Source of the DNA: Bacteroidales bacterium
GTDB taxonomy: Bacteria > Bacteroidota > Bacteroidia > Bacteroidales > UBA3824
Length of the DNA: 27,118 nt
Direction: 5' to 3'
Assembly: GCA_017530465.1 (NCBI GenBank)
Contig: JAFXMJ010000367.1
Coordinates: forward strand, 1-27,118
Made by a program: the position numbers and the translations under genes. The notes beneath the pieces are model-generated. The model ran no database searches, was not told the DNA's origin, and saw only the letters and a list, made by a program, of their open reading frames with translations. Positions within the stretch are counted from its first letter, which is position 1; the number at the start of each line of letters is the position of its first letter. Positions 7,829 to 15,706 of the stretch are shown in pieces.

Positions 7829-8599
7829 TTATTTCTTCTTGTCCTGCTTGATAATCTGGTGGAGCTTCACTTCGAAAATCAGGACGCTGTTGCCGGGGAT
7901 GTTGCGGTTGCCTTGCGGGCCGTATCCGAGTTCAGCGGGGATGAAGATTTTCCACTTGCTGCCCACTGACATGAGGGGAATAGCCTCCTGCCAGCCCTTG
8001 ATGACGTTTTTGAGCGGGAATGTTGCGGGCTGTCCGCGGTCGATGGAGCTGTCGAACTTGGTGCCGTCGATGAGTGTGCCTTCGTAGTCGCACTCCACTT
8101 GGTCGTCGATGGTGGGTTTTTTGCCCTTGCCTTCCTCAAGCACGATGTACTGGATACCGTTGGGAAGTGTCACAACGCCGTCTTTCTTGGCGTTTTCCTC
8201 GAGGAATTTCTTGCCTTCTTCGAGGTTGACGGCAGCAATGCTGTCTCTCTTGGCTTGTTCGATGGCTTGCTGCTTGGCTTCGAGTGCCTGCATTGTGGAC
8301 ATAAAGTAGTCTTGCGCTTCCCTGGCTGTCATTTTGAGACTGGTGGTGTCGTTTTTGAGTACCATTTGGAGAGTGGCAAGGAAGTTGTCTTTGTTGACGC
8401 CATCACTCAAAAGTGATGAGAATTCGCTGTCAAACTGCCTTTGCAAGTTGGAACCCATAAGAATGCCCATTGCATAGCTTACGGAATCTGCTTGGGTGTC
8501 CAGTTTAACTTTTTGGGTGGATGTGCTGCCACCGCAAGATGAGAGCATCGTTGCTGTTGCTAATGCTGATGCTGTCAGAATTGATTTTAAATTTTTCAT
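7829..8599 (-). CDS. FKBP-type peptidyl-prolyl isomerase, FkpA/Mip-like lipoprotein
   Basis: This 256-residue protein carries a lipoprotein signal (lipobox L19-S-S-C22, then GGS). A helical dimerisation domain typical of FKBP-N follows at about 35-140, and a C-terminal FKBP domain at about 150-250 with VECDYEGTLIDGTKFDSS, VIKGW (Trp203, the floor of the active site) and IPAELGYG. These residues support real isomerase activity on exported proteins, anchored in the envelope. It is the downstream member of a tandem pair; a second FKBP gene ends 36 bases upstream in transcription order. The C-terminal Lys-rich tail (KQDKKK) contrasts with the acidic tail of the paralogue. Confidence 0.93.
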   Translation of the reverse strand: MKNLKSILTASALATATMLSSCGGSTSTQKVKLDTQADSVSYAMGILMGSNLQRQFDSEFSSLLSDGVNKDNFLATLQMVLKNDTTSLKMTAREAQDYFMSTMQALEAKQQAIEQAKRDSIAAVNLEEGKKFLEENAKKDGVVTLPNGIQYIVLEEGKGKKPTIDDQVECDYEGTLIDGTKFDSSIDRGQPATFPLKNVIKGWQEAIPLMSVGSKWKIFIPAELGYGPQGNRNIPGNSVLIFEVKLHQIIKQDKKK

Positions 8600-8635
8600 T
8601 TTGTTATTTTGTGTATAAATAGAATCTTGGTTGGG

Positions 8636-9385
8636 TTAGTCGTCGCTGTCGCTGTCATAATCGCCGAAATCAATGTCGCCGAAGTCGTCGTCGTCTTTGA
8701 TGCGGTCGATTACTTGCAGCAGCTCAATGTCGAATATCAGAGTGGAGTTGGCAGGGATTATCTCGGCGGGCGAGAATGAGCCGTAGCCGAGCGCGGACGG
8801 GATGTAGATGATGTATTCTGCACCTTCCGACATCAGCTGCAATGCTTCCGTCATGCCTGAGATGAGTCCGTCAACATTGAACTCCACAGGCTCTTCGTTG
8901 TCGAATGTGCTGTCGAATATTGTGCCGTCGGTGAGCTTGCCTTCGTAATGTACCCTCACTCCGCTGGTGTCGGATGGGTGTTTGCCGTTGCCTTCCTTCA
9001 CAACGCGGTATTGTAGTCCCGATTCGGTCACTTTGATTTCGGGGTCTTTGGCGTTGGCTGCGAGAAATTCTTTTTCGGCAGCGAGAGCCTTTTCGTTCTG
9101 CTCAGCCTCAATCTTGTCGATGTAAGTATTGAGGATGTCCTTTATACGGTCTTCTTCTATCGCCAATTGCTTGTTGTTGCTTACGTCGCTGAATGCCTTG
9201 GCGAGAGCGTCGGTCTTAATGAAGTCCCATTTCTGCTCGGCAAAATTTTTTGCCATCAGGTAGCCAATGCAATAGCTTACAGAATCTTCTGGGGTGGCGA
9301 GTTTTACCTTGTTGTAATACTTTTGTGCAGAGGCAATGTTGCTCAATGCCAATATCGCCGCGATGATTATGATGAATCTTTTCAT
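8636..9385 (-). CDS. FKBP-type peptidyl-prolyl isomerase, periplasmic, acidic tail
   Basis: This 249-residue paralogue of the neighbouring FKBP has a Sec signal peptide (MKRFIIIIAAILALSNIASA, then Gln) without a lipobox Cys, so it is probably soluble in the periplasm. The helical N-domain covers about 25-125 and the FKBP fold about 135-230 (VRVHYEGKLTDGTIFDST, IPSALGYGS). The Trp of the active-site floor is replaced by Met178 (LISGM), which may lower or shift activity. The last 20 residues are nearly all Asp, Gly, Phe and Ser (DDDDFGDIDFGDYDSDSDD), a possible metal or chaperone-binding tail. It is followed after 36 bases by the lipoprotein FKBP. Confidence 0.92.
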   Translation of the reverse strand: MKRFIIIIAAILALSNIASAQKYYNKVKLATPEDSVSYCIGYLMAKNFAEQKWDFIKTDALAKAFSDVSNNKQLAIEEDRIKDILNTYIDKIEAEQNEKALAAEKEFLAANAKDPEIKVTESGLQYRVVKEGNGKHPSDTSGVRVHYEGKLTDGTIFDSTFDNEEPVEFNVDGLISGMTEALQLMSEGAEYIIYIPSALGYGSFSPAEIIPANSTLIFDIELLQVIDRIKDDDDFGDIDFGDYDSDSDD

Positions 9386-9402
9386 TATATTGTGTCTTTA
9401 AT

Positions 9403-9471
9403 TTATGTTCTTTACTCTATAATCTTTACACTTTAATCTCTCCTCTTTCCTCTTTTCTCTCTCCTCTTTCC
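9403..9471 (-). repeat. Purine-rich dispersed repeat, copy 2 (3' flank of the 9472-9990 gene)
   Basis: Read on the minus strand, this tract begins right after the stop codon of the 9472-9990 gene with GGAAAGAGGAGAGAG and then contains AGATTAAAGTGTAAAG (9424-9439), identical to 4378-4393. It also forms the spacer before the downstream FKBP gene. Confidence 0.6.
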
Positions 9472-9990
9472 TTAGCAGATGGTCGCCAATTCAGTCTTCA
9501 GCACCGAAATTGCCATATTGATGGGTGAATTTGGGAGAGCGGCGTAGTTGTCGATGATTTTTTTGCCGAGTTCGAGAGCTTTGGCGTCCACCGGTACGGT
9601 CTGCGCAGTCTGATTGACGAGCTGCACCATCACGTCTTTGGTATCGGTGACGGCTTTCCATGCATTGTCGCTTACATAAAGCTGTTGCGAGTAGTTGTGC
9701 TCAAACTCTGCTCTGATGGTCGCCAAGAGGTCGCGCTGGAGTTCGATTGCGGTAGATCCGTTTTCGGCGGTGCGGATGACGATGCTCTGCGGCTCCATCC
9801 TTTCCAAAAACAAGACCAGTCTTTCGTATGCCGCGAGCTTGACAGGCAGCACAGTCTTGTTGTTGCCAATCATTAGCTCCATCCGTTCTTTCTGTTCGTC
9901 GTGCTTGTGAAATTGCTTGATCATCAGGTAACTGCATGCAAGCACCACCAACGACGGCAGGGTGTATTTCAGAATTTCAAGTATTTCCAT
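9472..9990 (-). CDS. Conserved Bacteroidota protein with N-terminal membrane anchor, function unknown
   Basis: This 172-residue protein has one N-terminal transmembrane helix (about residues 9-24, YTLPSLVVLACSYLMI) followed by a charged, mainly helical cytosolic domain (KQFHKHDEQKERMELM...). There is no signal-peptide cleavage site and no catalytic motif. It resembles short anchored proteins found widely in Bacteroidota and named only as DUFs; I recall DUF7935 but cannot verify it. Segments such as LVLFLERMEPQSIVIR and DLLATIRAEFEHNYSQQLY are well-formed amphipathic helices. It leads the leftward series and is followed by a purine-rich repeat, so read-through into the FKBP genes is uncertain. 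Confidence 0.75.
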   Translation of the reverse strand: MEILEILKYTLPSLVVLACSYLMIKQFHKHDEQKERMELMIGNNKTVLPVKLAAYERLVLFLERMEPQSIVIRTAENGSTAIELQRDLLATIRAEFEHNYSQQLYVSDNAWKAVTDTKDVMVQLVNQTAQTVPVDAKALELGKKIIDNYAALPNSPINMAISVLKTELATIC

Positions 9991-10034
9991 TATGGTTTTT
10001 AATGTTGTGTTTTTGTTTTCTGTTTTTTCCGCGC

Positions 10035-10042
10035 CAAAATTA
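10035..10042 (-). promoter_or_regulatory. Candidate -7 element for the leftward 9472-9990 gene
   Basis: On the minus strand this reads TAATTTTG, matching TAnnTTTG, 45 bases upstream of the start codon. No convincing -33 TTTG is found at the usual spacing. Confidence 0.4.
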
Positions 10043-10074
10043 ATAATTATTTGTCAATTTTTGGATACAAATTC

Positions 10075-10096
10075 CCACAAAAAATATTTTTTGTGG
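10075..10096. promoter_or_regulatory. Perfect 22-bp palindrome in a divergent intergenic region
   Basis: CCACAAAAAAT at 10075-10085 is followed immediately by its exact reverse complement at 10086-10096. It lies between two divergent genes and their candidate -7 elements, so it could be an operator shared by both, or a hairpin in either leader. Confidence 0.45.
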
Positions 10097-10146
10097 CATG
10101 GACTAATATTTTTGTGATTTTCTTTCTGCAAGTTGGATTACTTGTT

Positions 10147-10154
10147 TAAATTTG
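10147..10154 (+). promoter_or_regulatory. Candidate -7 element for the thioredoxin-like lipoprotein gene
   Basis: TAAATTTG matches TAnnTTTG, 23 bases before the preferred ATG at 10178. The -33 region is weak (TTTCTG near 10123-10128). This position supports rejecting the upstream TTG start at 10133, which would lie before the transcript start. Confidence 0.45.
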
Positions 10155-10177
10155 CAGTTGGAAAACATTATCAAGAA

Positions 10178-11410
10178 ATGAGAGTATATTTCAGACATCT
10201 TTTGCCGTTGGTGCTGTGCGCGGTGGTTGCGGGCTGTATGCCAAAGGCAAAGAACGAATTGCGAACTAAGTTCGAGCTTTTGGGCGAGTTTGACGGTATG
10301 GCGGGCGACGTAGCCTATCTCAAGCTCGTCAGGGACAATGGCTACGAGTTCATTGACTCTGCCACGGTGGATGCCAACGGGCGTTTCAGTCTCGAGGGCG
10401 GCATCGCGGGGCCCGATTTTTACATATTGCATTTCGCTTCCGACAATAGCCGGCAGATTACACTCATCCCCGACACCGCTCAGGTATTGACGGTAAAGGG
10501 ACGTGCAGCCGATTTCCCCGATAGTTACGAGGTGACAGGCTCGCCCGAAAGCGAGAGCGTTTGCCAGCTTGTACATCATATACGCCATACACGGGATGTC
10601 CTCGATTCGCTCGGGCGCATTTTCCGCTCCAACATCGACTCTCCCGACCTCGCCGACGTCAAGTATAAGCTCGATTCGGTGTATTCGGTCGTGTGCAAGG
10701 GACAGAGAAAATTCTCGGAGGATTTCCTGAAGGCGCATCCCGACGCACTCGCGCAGATTGTCTGCCTGTCGCAGTACATCGCTCCAAAGATGCCGGTCTT
10801 TGACCCCGCCAAGGATTTCGATATTTATAATAATGTGTCGGAACGATTGTCGGCGCGTTTCCCAAATCATCTTCAGACTCAGAAACTTGTTGCATACGTA
10901 GAAAAAATGCGTCTTTCTCAGGGCATCGGCTCGCAGTCGCATAACAAGGTCTCCAAAGGTGACGAGGCTCCCGACATTGCTTTGCGTAGCATCAAGGGCG
11001 ATACGGTGAGACTCTCGTCTCTAAAAGGCAAATACATCCTGCTCGACTTCTGGGCGTCGTGGTCGGACGTGTCTAAAATCAATGCCGAAAACCTCAACAA
11101 GATATACTGGAAATACCATTACAACAATTTTGTAGTATATCAAGTTGCCCTTGAGGAGAAAGCCGACGCTTGGAAAAACGGGCTCAAGGCGCAGAAGATA
11201 CCGTGGATTTCGGTCTCCGACTTGAAGCTATGGAGCTCCTCGGCGGCAGAGACTTACGGTGTGAGGGCGTTTCCGGCAAGTTTCTTGATAGGTCCCGATT
11301 TCAAGGTGCTTGACGTCAACCCCACCGCCGACCAGCTCGACGAAAGGTTGCTGCAGCTTGTTGGCAAGCCTATCAAGAGGGGACTGGACTCAATTAAAGT
11401 TGCAAAGTAA
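10178..11410 (+). CDS. DUF4369/thioredoxin-fold lipoprotein lacking the CxxC motif
   Basis: Starting at ATG 10178 gives a 410-residue lipoprotein with signal MRVYFRHLLPLVLCAVVAGC (lipid on Cys20); a longer frame from TTG 10133 would bury this signal. Residues about 28-130 fit the DUF4369 beta-domain (FDGMAGDVAYLKLVRDNGYEF). Residues about 265-400 form a TlpA/AhpC-like thioredoxin fold (GDEAPDIALRSIKGDTVRLSSLKGKYILLDFWASW, cis-Pro segment RAFPASFLIG). The redox motif WCxxC reads W295-S296-D-V-S299, so both cysteines are Ser and disulfide chemistry is not expected. Such proteins normally act in the periplasm on disulfides; here a binding role is more likely. SppA follows after 30 bases. Confidence 0.85.
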   Translation: MRVYFRHLLPLVLCAVVAGCMPKAKNELRTKFELLGEFDGMAGDVAYLKLVRDNGYEFIDSATVDANGRFSLEGGIAGPDFYILHFASDNSRQITLIPDTAQVLTVKGRAADFPDSYEVTGSPESESVCQLVHHIRHTRDVLDSLGRIFRSNIDSPDLADVKYKLDSVYSVVCKGQRKFSEDFLKAHPDALAQIVCLSQYIAPKMPVFDPAKDFDIYNNVSERLSARFPNHLQTQKLVAYVEKMRLSQGIGSQSHNKVSKGDEAPDIALRSIKGDTVRLSSLKGKYILLDFWASWSDVSKINAENLNKIYWKYHYNNFVVYQVALEEKADAWKNGLKAQKIPWISVSDLKLWSSSAAETYGVRAFPASFLIGPDFKVLDVNPTADQLDERLLQLVGKPIKRGLDSIKVAK

Positions 11411-11440
11411 ACATTACATAAACTCGTAATTCGCATTAAT

Positions 11441-13222
11441 ATGAAAGAATTTTTGAAAATGACGGGTGCGGTGCTTACCGGACTGTGCTTATGGGGAATC
11501 GTGCAGGCGTTCTTCATGTTTATTTCGTTTGCAATGATGTTTGCAAGCCTTGGCAAAGCCGACAAGAAAAAGGTCGCCGTCGTGGAAGACTATTCGGTGC
11601 TGCGCATCAACCTCAGCGACGCCATCGCCGACCGTTCGAGCACCGACTATGCCAGCATCTACAGCTCGTTTTCCTTTGACAAGGTGCAGAGGATGGGTCT
11701 CAACGATATTAGCCGCTGCTTGTACAAGGCTGCCAACGATGACAAGATATTGGGTCTGTGCATCAATTGCTCCGACTACAACATCGAGGACATCGCCACT
11801 GCCGACGCGCTCAGGGAGCTGATTGTGGAATTCAAAAGACGTTCGCACAAGCCTGTCTATGCATTCTCCAACAGCTACAACAATTTCGACTATTACATCG
11901 CCACCGCTTGTGACAGCGTTTATATGAGGACTTTCGGCGACTTCGCGCTCACCGGCCTTTGTTCGCAGTCACTATATTATAAAGGTGCGCTCGATAAGTT
12001 TGGCATCCAGCCGCAAGTAATCCGCCACGGCAAATTCAAGGCCGCCGTGGAGCCGTACTTGCAGGAGAAGATGTCGGACGCCAATAAGCTCCAGATTACC
12101 ACCTACCTCACCGACATTTGGAATGTAGTCGCCAATGCCATCACCGAAGGTCGCGGCATAGAGCGCGCCACCATCGACAAGCTTGTTAGCTCGCTCGATT
12201 GCTACAGCAACGACAAGGTTTGCTTGGACGAGCATTTTCTCGATGGCGTGATGCTGGAGAGCGACTTCGACCTCAAGTTGTCCGCTGAGATGGGTTCGGA
12301 GAATGAGGACGGCAATCCCAAGTACATCTCAATTGACAAATACGCCGATTCCATCACCGATACCGACAAGAGTACCAACGAGGTCGCAGTCTTGTATGCC
12401 GCAGGTGAGATTGTAAGTGAAGACGAAGGCGAGCAGTGCATCACATCCAAGGCTCTCGTGGAAGACATCAAGTCTGTTGCTAAAAATGACGACGTGAAGG
12501 CTGTGGTGCTCCGCATCAATTCGCCGGGCGGCTCGGCTGTGGAGGCTGAAATCATTTATCAGGAGTTGCTCAAATTGAAGGCGGAGAAGCCAATTGTGGT
12601 TTCGATGGGTGGCTACGCGGCGTCGGGCGGCTATTATATTGCCTCTTGCGCTGATAGGATTTTCGCTGAGCCTAATACCATCACCGGCTCCATCGGTGTA
12701 TTTGGTCTGCTGCTCTGCCCGCAAAAACTCCTCAACAACACTCTCGGCATCAACATTGAGACCGTGAAGACGCACGACAAGTCCGACTTTATGTCAGCAA
12801 TGGAGCCAAAGTCGGCGTCGCAAATCGCAGTGTTGCAGCGCAGCGTGGAGAATGTTTACGATGTATTCCTCCAGCACGTTGCCGACGGTCGCAATATGAC
12901 TGTTGCTCAGGTGGATTCGATAGCACAAGGACGTGTCTGGACAGGCACAACTGCATCGCAGATAGGTCTCGTGGACGAACTTGGCGGACTTGAGGAGGCT
13001 ATCCTCTACGCCGCACAGCTTGCCGAACTCGAAGACGGCTACAAGGTGAAGGAATATCCCGAGGAGGGTGACGAAAGCATTATGAAGATATTCTCGCAAC
13101 TCACCGGCGGTGCGGCGCGTGTGTTCTATGGTGACGAAATCTACGAGCAGCGCAAATTTGTGGAAGCCTTCAAGCATCGCACAGGCGTTCAAGCATTGGC
13201 GGTGAAAACCACTATCCGATAA
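11441..13222 (+). CDS. sppA: Signal peptide peptidase SppA, 67-kDa type
   Basis: This 593-residue protein has a single N-terminal membrane anchor (about residues 7-35, MTGAVLTGLCLWGIVQAFFMF). It has the tandem S49 protease architecture of the long SppA form. The catalytic Lys is K198 in GKFKAAVEPYL of the N-terminal repeat and the nucleophile is Ser395 in GGYAASGGYYIA of the C-terminal repeat, matching the Lys/Ser dyad of E. coli SppA (K209/S409). NSPGGSA upstream of the Ser forms the substrate and oxyanion site. It degrades cleaved signal peptides within the inner membrane. It sits 30 bases after a lipoprotein gene and 30 bases before ilvD, so the three may share a transcript. Confidence 0.95.
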   Translation: MKEFLKMTGAVLTGLCLWGIVQAFFMFISFAMMFASLGKADKKKVAVVEDYSVLRINLSDAIADRSSTDYASIYSSFSFDKVQRMGLNDISRCLYKAANDDKILGLCINCSDYNIEDIATADALRELIVEFKRRSHKPVYAFSNSYNNFDYYIATACDSVYMRTFGDFALTGLCSQSLYYKGALDKFGIQPQVIRHGKFKAAVEPYLQEKMSDANKLQITTYLTDIWNVVANAITEGRGIERATIDKLVSSLDCYSNDKVCLDEHFLDGVMLESDFDLKLSAEMGSENEDGNPKYISIDKYADSITDTDKSTNEVAVLYAAGEIVSEDEGEQCITSKALVEDIKSVAKNDDVKAVVLRINSPGGSAVEAEIIYQELLKLKAEKPIVVSMGGYAASGGYYIASCADRIFAEPNTITGSIGVFGLLLCPQKLLNNTLGINIETVKTHDKSDFMSAMEPKSASQIAVLQRSVENVYDVFLQHVADGRNMTVAQVDSIAQGRVWTGTTASQIGLVDELGGLEEAILYAAQLAELEDGYKVKEYPEEGDESIMKIFSQLTGGAARVFYGDEIYEQRKFVEAFKHRTGVQALAVKTTIR

Positions 13223-13252
13223 ATAGAAAGTTATTTTTAATACCAATATAGA

Positions 13253-15073
13253 ATGGAACTTAAAAGCAAAGTAAATACATCAGGTCGCCTTATGGCGGCG
13301 GCACGTGGACTTTGGCGTGCCAACGGTATGAAAGAGGAGCATTTTGGCAAGCCGATTATTGCCATCGCCAATTCTTTCACGGAGTTTGTGCCGGGACACG
13401 TTCACCTCAATGAGTGCGCCCGCATCGTAAAGGAAACTGTTGAAAAACTCGGCTGTTTTGCGGCTGAGTTCAATACGATAGCCATCGACGACGGCATCGC
13501 TATGGGACACGACGGTATGCTCTACTCCCTGCCGAGCCGTGAAATCATCGCCGACAGCGTGGAGTACATGTGTCAGGCACACAAGGCTGATGCATTGGTC
13601 TGCATCTCCAACTGCGACAAGATTACCCCTGGTATGCTTATGGCGTCAATGCGCCTCAACATCCCGACTATCTTCGTATCGGGCGGCGCAATGGAGGCTG
13701 GTCGTTATAACAACGGCAAAATCGACCTCATTGACGCAATGATTATGGGTGGCGACAGCAATGTCCCCGAGGAGGAACTCGCCAAGGTGGAGAAGATTGC
13801 TTGTCCTACTTGTGGATGCTGCTCGGGTATGTTTACCGCCAATTCGATGAACTGCCTCACCGAAGCCCTCGGACTTTCGCTCCCAGGCAACGGCACTATC
13901 GTGGCTACTCACGTCAACCGCAAACGACTCTTTGAGGACGCTGGCAAGCGCATCGTGGAACTCGCTTACAAGTATTACCGCGACAACGATTCGTCGCTCC
14001 TGCCCAAGAGCATTGCAACAAAGGCTGCGTTCACCAATGCAATGGCTCTCGATATTGCAATGGGCGGTTCTACTAACACAGTGCTTCACCTCTTGGCAGT
14101 AGCACAGGAGGCGGGAGTCGATTTCAAGATGAAGGACATCGACGAACTCAGCCGCCGTGTTTCCTGCATTTGCAAGGTTGCCCCCAATACTCACGACTAC
14201 CACATCGAGGAAGTTAACCGTGCTGGCGGCATCCTCAACATCCTCGGCGAATTGGCTAAGAAAAACCTCCTCGACCTCTCCTGCAAGCGTACTGACGGTC
14301 TTACGCTCGGTGAAGCCATCGACAAATATTCTATCCTTAAAGCCAACATCGACCCCGAGGCTCAGCGCATCTACTCGTCGGCTGCATCGGGCAAGGTTGG
14401 TCTGCTGAGGGTTGCAAGTCAGGATACACGTTGGGAATCTCTCGACACCGACCGCGCCAATGGTTGCATCCGCGATATGGAGCACGCCTACACCAAGGAC
14501 GGCGGCATCGCTGTTTTGTTTGGCAACATCGCCAAAGACGGCTGCGTAGTGAAGACAGCTGGCGTAAGCGAGAAGATTTTCAAATTCTCCGGTACGGCAA
14601 AGGTTTACGATTCGCAGGAACAGGCAGTGGCAGCCATTCTCGGCGACAAGGTGAAGGCTGGCGATGTAGTTGTAATCAAGTACGAAGGCCCCAAGGGCGG
14701 TCCCGGTATGCAGGAAATGCTCTACCCGACTTCTTACCTCAAATCCAAACATTTGGGCGACAAATGCGCCCTCATCACCGACGGACGTTTCTCCGGCGGC
14801 ACATCGGGTTTGTCGGTAGGACACGTTAGCCCCGAGGCAGCTTCGCACGGTGCTTTTGCACTCATCGAGGACGGCGACATCATCGAATTTGACATCCTCG
14901 CCCGCAGCGTCAACCTCAAAATCTCCGACGAGGAACTCAACCGCCGCCGCGCCGCTATGGATGCCGACCCCAACGGCTACAAGCCCAAGCGCGATCGCGT
15001 GGTCAGCAAGGCTCTCCAGCTCTATGCCGCACACGCCGAGAGCGCAGACAAAGGCGCAGTAAGGGTGCTGTAA
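13253..15073 (+). CDS. ilvD: Dihydroxy-acid dehydratase
   Basis: This 606-residue protein, of normal length for the family, dehydrates 2,3-dihydroxy-isovalerate and 2,3-dihydroxy-3-methylvalerate to 2-keto acids in valine, leucine and isoleucine synthesis. The signatures are clear: SNC121DKITPGMLMA, and C184-P-T-C187-G-C189-C190-SGMFTANSMNCL, which contain iron-sulfur cluster ligands, plus the C-terminal GPKGGPGMQEML and TDGRFSGGTSG active-site segments. In many Bacteroidota ilvD is followed by ilvB, ilvN and ilvC; here it is followed by a terminator and an unrelated regulator, so the other ilv genes lie elsewhere. It starts 30 bases after sppA. Confidence 0.98.
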   Translation: MELKSKVNTSGRLMAAARGLWRANGMKEEHFGKPIIAIANSFTEFVPGHVHLNECARIVKETVEKLGCFAAEFNTIAIDDGIAMGHDGMLYSLPSREIIADSVEYMCQAHKADALVCISNCDKITPGMLMASMRLNIPTIFVSGGAMEAGRYNNGKIDLIDAMIMGGDSNVPEEELAKVEKIACPTCGCCSGMFTANSMNCLTEALGLSLPGNGTIVATHVNRKRLFEDAGKRIVELAYKYYRDNDSSLLPKSIATKAAFTNAMALDIAMGGSTNTVLHLLAVAQEAGVDFKMKDIDELSRRVSCICKVAPNTHDYHIEEVNRAGGILNILGELAKKNLLDLSCKRTDGLTLGEAIDKYSILKANIDPEAQRIYSSAASGKVGLLRVASQDTRWESLDTDRANGCIRDMEHAYTKDGGIAVLFGNIAKDGCVVKTAGVSEKIFKFSGTAKVYDSQEQAVAAILGDKVKAGDVVVIKYEGPKGGPGMQEMLYPTSYLKSKHLGDKCALITDGRFSGGTSGLSVGHVSPEAASHGAFALIEDGDIIEFDILARSVNLKISDEELNRRRAAMDADPNGYKPKRDRVVSKALQLYAAHAESADKGAVRVL

Positions 15074-15100
15074 GATAATTATTTTTATTTCGTTTCTTTT

Positions 15101-15134
15101 AGGGTAGCCCTCACGGACTACCCTTTGTGTTTTC
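15101..15134 (+). terminator. Rho-independent terminator after ilvD
   Basis: AGGGTAG (15101-15107) pairs with CTACCCT (15118-15124). The stem continues after one C/A mismatch with CC/GG around a 4-base loop, and the T-rich run TTTGTGTTTT follows. It ends the ilvD transcript. Confidence 0.75.
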
Positions 15135-15273
15135 GCACCGTTGATGCTTATTTTTTTTACAATAATTAACATCCAAGATTACACCTTATAAATCTTTATC
15201 CATTAATTATTTACGATAATTATTACCACTTAAAAACCCTTTTAACTGAAAAATTAGTTTAAAAACTGATGAA

Positions 15274-15281
15274 TAAATTTG
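15274..15281 (+). promoter_or_regulatory. Candidate -7 element for the BlaI-like operon
   Basis: TAAATTTG matches TAnnTTTG, 60 bases before the BlaI-like start. The -33 region is AT-rich and not distinctive. An inverted repeat begins one base after this element. Confidence 0.5.
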
Positions 15282-15282
15282 C

Positions 15283-15302
15283 ATAACTTAAAAATAAGTT
15301 AT
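15283..15302. promoter_or_regulatory. Inverted repeat, probable operator of the BlaI-like repressor
   Basis: ATAACTTA (15283-15290) and its complement TAAGTTAT (15295-15302) are separated by AAAA. The dyad lies directly at the expected transcription start. A third copy of the half-site, TAAGTTAT, lies at 15335-15342 over the start codon. BlaI/MecI repressors bind such AT-rich dyads as dimers and usually repress their own operon; binding here is inferred. Confidence 0.5.
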
Positions 15303-15340
15303 AAAATTGCATTGTCAATTAACGAACTAAAATTTAAGTT

Positions 15341-15703
15341 ATGGAAGCATTAACAAAAGCAGAAGAGAAGGTGATGCAGATTCTTTGGAGTCTCAAGAAG
15401 GCTTTCGTCAAGGACGTCATCGAGAAGATGGACGATCCCAAGCCGCCTTACAATACCATCAGCTCCGTAGTCAGGATTTTGGTGGAAAAGGGCTTCGTGA
15501 GTTTCAAGGCGTACGGCAGGACTTACGAGTATTTCCCGATAATCTCCAAGTTGCAGTACAAGAAGTTTACCTTCGGGCAGATGTTGCGCAACTACTTTGA
15601 CGGCAGCTATGAAACAATGGTTTCGTATATGGTGGACGAGGAGCAAATAAGCGATTCGGAAATCAACGAAATCAAAAAAATCATCGACAAAAAAAGTAGT
15701 TAG
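15341..15703 (+). CDS. BlaI/MecI/CopY-family transcriptional repressor
   Basis: This 120-residue protein matches the BlaI winged-helix family in length and sequence. The N-terminal wHTH runs over about residues 4-70 (LTKAEEKVMQILW, YNTISSVVRILVEKGFVSFKAYGRTYEYFP, with the NTISSVVRIL recognition helix). The C-terminal helices (about 78-118) are the dimerisation arm. In the classic system the cognate M56 protease (BlaR1) triggers cleavage of the repressor. The M56 gene starts only three bases after this stop, so the pair is translationally linked. An inverted repeat at the promoter (15283-15302) suggests autorepression. Nothing nearby is a beta-lactamase, so the inducing signal is probably not beta-lactam specific. 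Confidence 0.93.
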   Translation: MEALTKAEEKVMQILWSLKKAFVKDVIEKMDDPKPPYNTISSVVRILVEKGFVSFKAYGRTYEYFPIISKLQYKKFTFGQMLRNYFDGSYETMVSYMVDEEQISDSEINEIKKIIDKKSS

Positions 15704-15706
15704 ATC

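Noticed and set aside
10133..10177. Upstream TTG start adding 15 residues to the thioredoxin-like lipoprotein
   Set aside because: It would place 15 extra residues before the lipoprotein signal, and the candidate -7 element at 10147 lies downstream of it.
13646..15172. 508-codon open frame on the minus strand over ilvD
   Set aside because: It lies antisense to a full-length, motif-complete ilvD and runs through its terminator. Its translation has no recognisable domain. Codon bias of the real gene leaves few antisense stops.
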